60,000 bases of DNA, taken from positions 54,288,984 to 54,348,983 of the forward strand of contig NC_088300.1 of NCBI RefSeq assembly GCF_032854445.1, written 5' to 3'. How positions within the stretch are numbered: position 1 is the stretch's first letter; every line of letters begins with the position of its first letter. The stretch comes from Liolophura sinensis. Lineage: Eukaryota; Mollusca; Polyplacophora; Chitonida; Chitonidae. Positions 59,831 to 60,000 of the stretch are shown here, piece by piece. The position numbers and the translations under genes are program-made. The notes beneath the pieces were generated by a model. The model saw only the letters and a program-made list of their open reading frames with translations. It was not told where the DNA came from and made no database searches.

Positions 59831-60000
59831 CTGTCATAACAGAATGGAAAAATGTGATGAGACAAATACATCATTGTACATTGTTACCATTTATAATTTT
59901 TTTTCATTTACATCTTTGGCAAGACAATCCTGGCAAGAAAAGAATGTGGCATGAACTATCATGGAGACAGTTGTTTTAGTACTTTCTGTTTGAATCATCT

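Noticed and set aside
59540-59954. Plus-strand frames of 99 and 128 codons at the right edge
   Set aside because: Antisense shadows of the AREL1 filamin exon 59830-59593.

Overview
This is animal nuclear DNA: AT-rich, with intron-rich split genes, GT-AG splice sites and many interspersed repeats. A tRNA-derived SINE with a conserved head, body and AAATAAAT or poly(A) tail occurs in many copies on both strands. Together with short foldback (MITE-like) elements and a 'TTAACGCCACATCGGCAATATT'-like dispersed repeat seen in two places, it points to a lophotrochozoan, most likely a mollusc. The species cannot be fixed from sequence alone. There are no bacterial features, CRISPR arrays or ribosomal genes.

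Three conserved protein-coding genes were reconstructed exon by exon, with splice phase matching across every internal junction. (1) About 0.4-16.7 kb, minus strand: a homologue of vertebrate KIAA0232 (a large, mostly disordered protein of unknown function). A 3-kb exon makes up most of it, and downstream exons add a tandem CCCH zinc-finger pair that I do not know from the human protein. Its first and last exons are tentative. (2) 19,385-31,804, plus strand: the complete 12-exon gene for the 26S proteasome ATPase Rpt4/PSMC6 (398 aa). (3) 35,448 to beyond the right edge, minus strand: the homologue of AREL1 (KIAA0317), a filamin-repeat HECT E3 ubiquitin ligase. Fifteen coding exons (698 aa) are in the window; the N-terminus lies to the right of it.

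Genes 1 and 2 are divergent across a 2.7-kb intergenic region holding two foldback elements. Genes 2 and 3 converge tail to tail across 3.6 kb. Genes 2 and 3 both belong to ubiquitin-proteasome biology (the ligase and the proteasome unfoldase), but nothing here shows that their proximity is functional.

The most unusual structure is an 87-bp minisatellite (37.83-39.59 kb) in an AREL1 intron. It grew across an exon-intron border, so each unit carries a copy of the last 23 exon bases and the 5' splice site. Part of the array has a 174-bp higher-order period, and a SINE with a 12-bp target-site duplication has inserted into it. Other points of note are a GC-AG intron and an intron that splits the catalytic cysteine codon in AREL1, a possible internal alternative first exon of AREL1, an inverted pair of tRNA-like sequences, and several duplicated repeat families.
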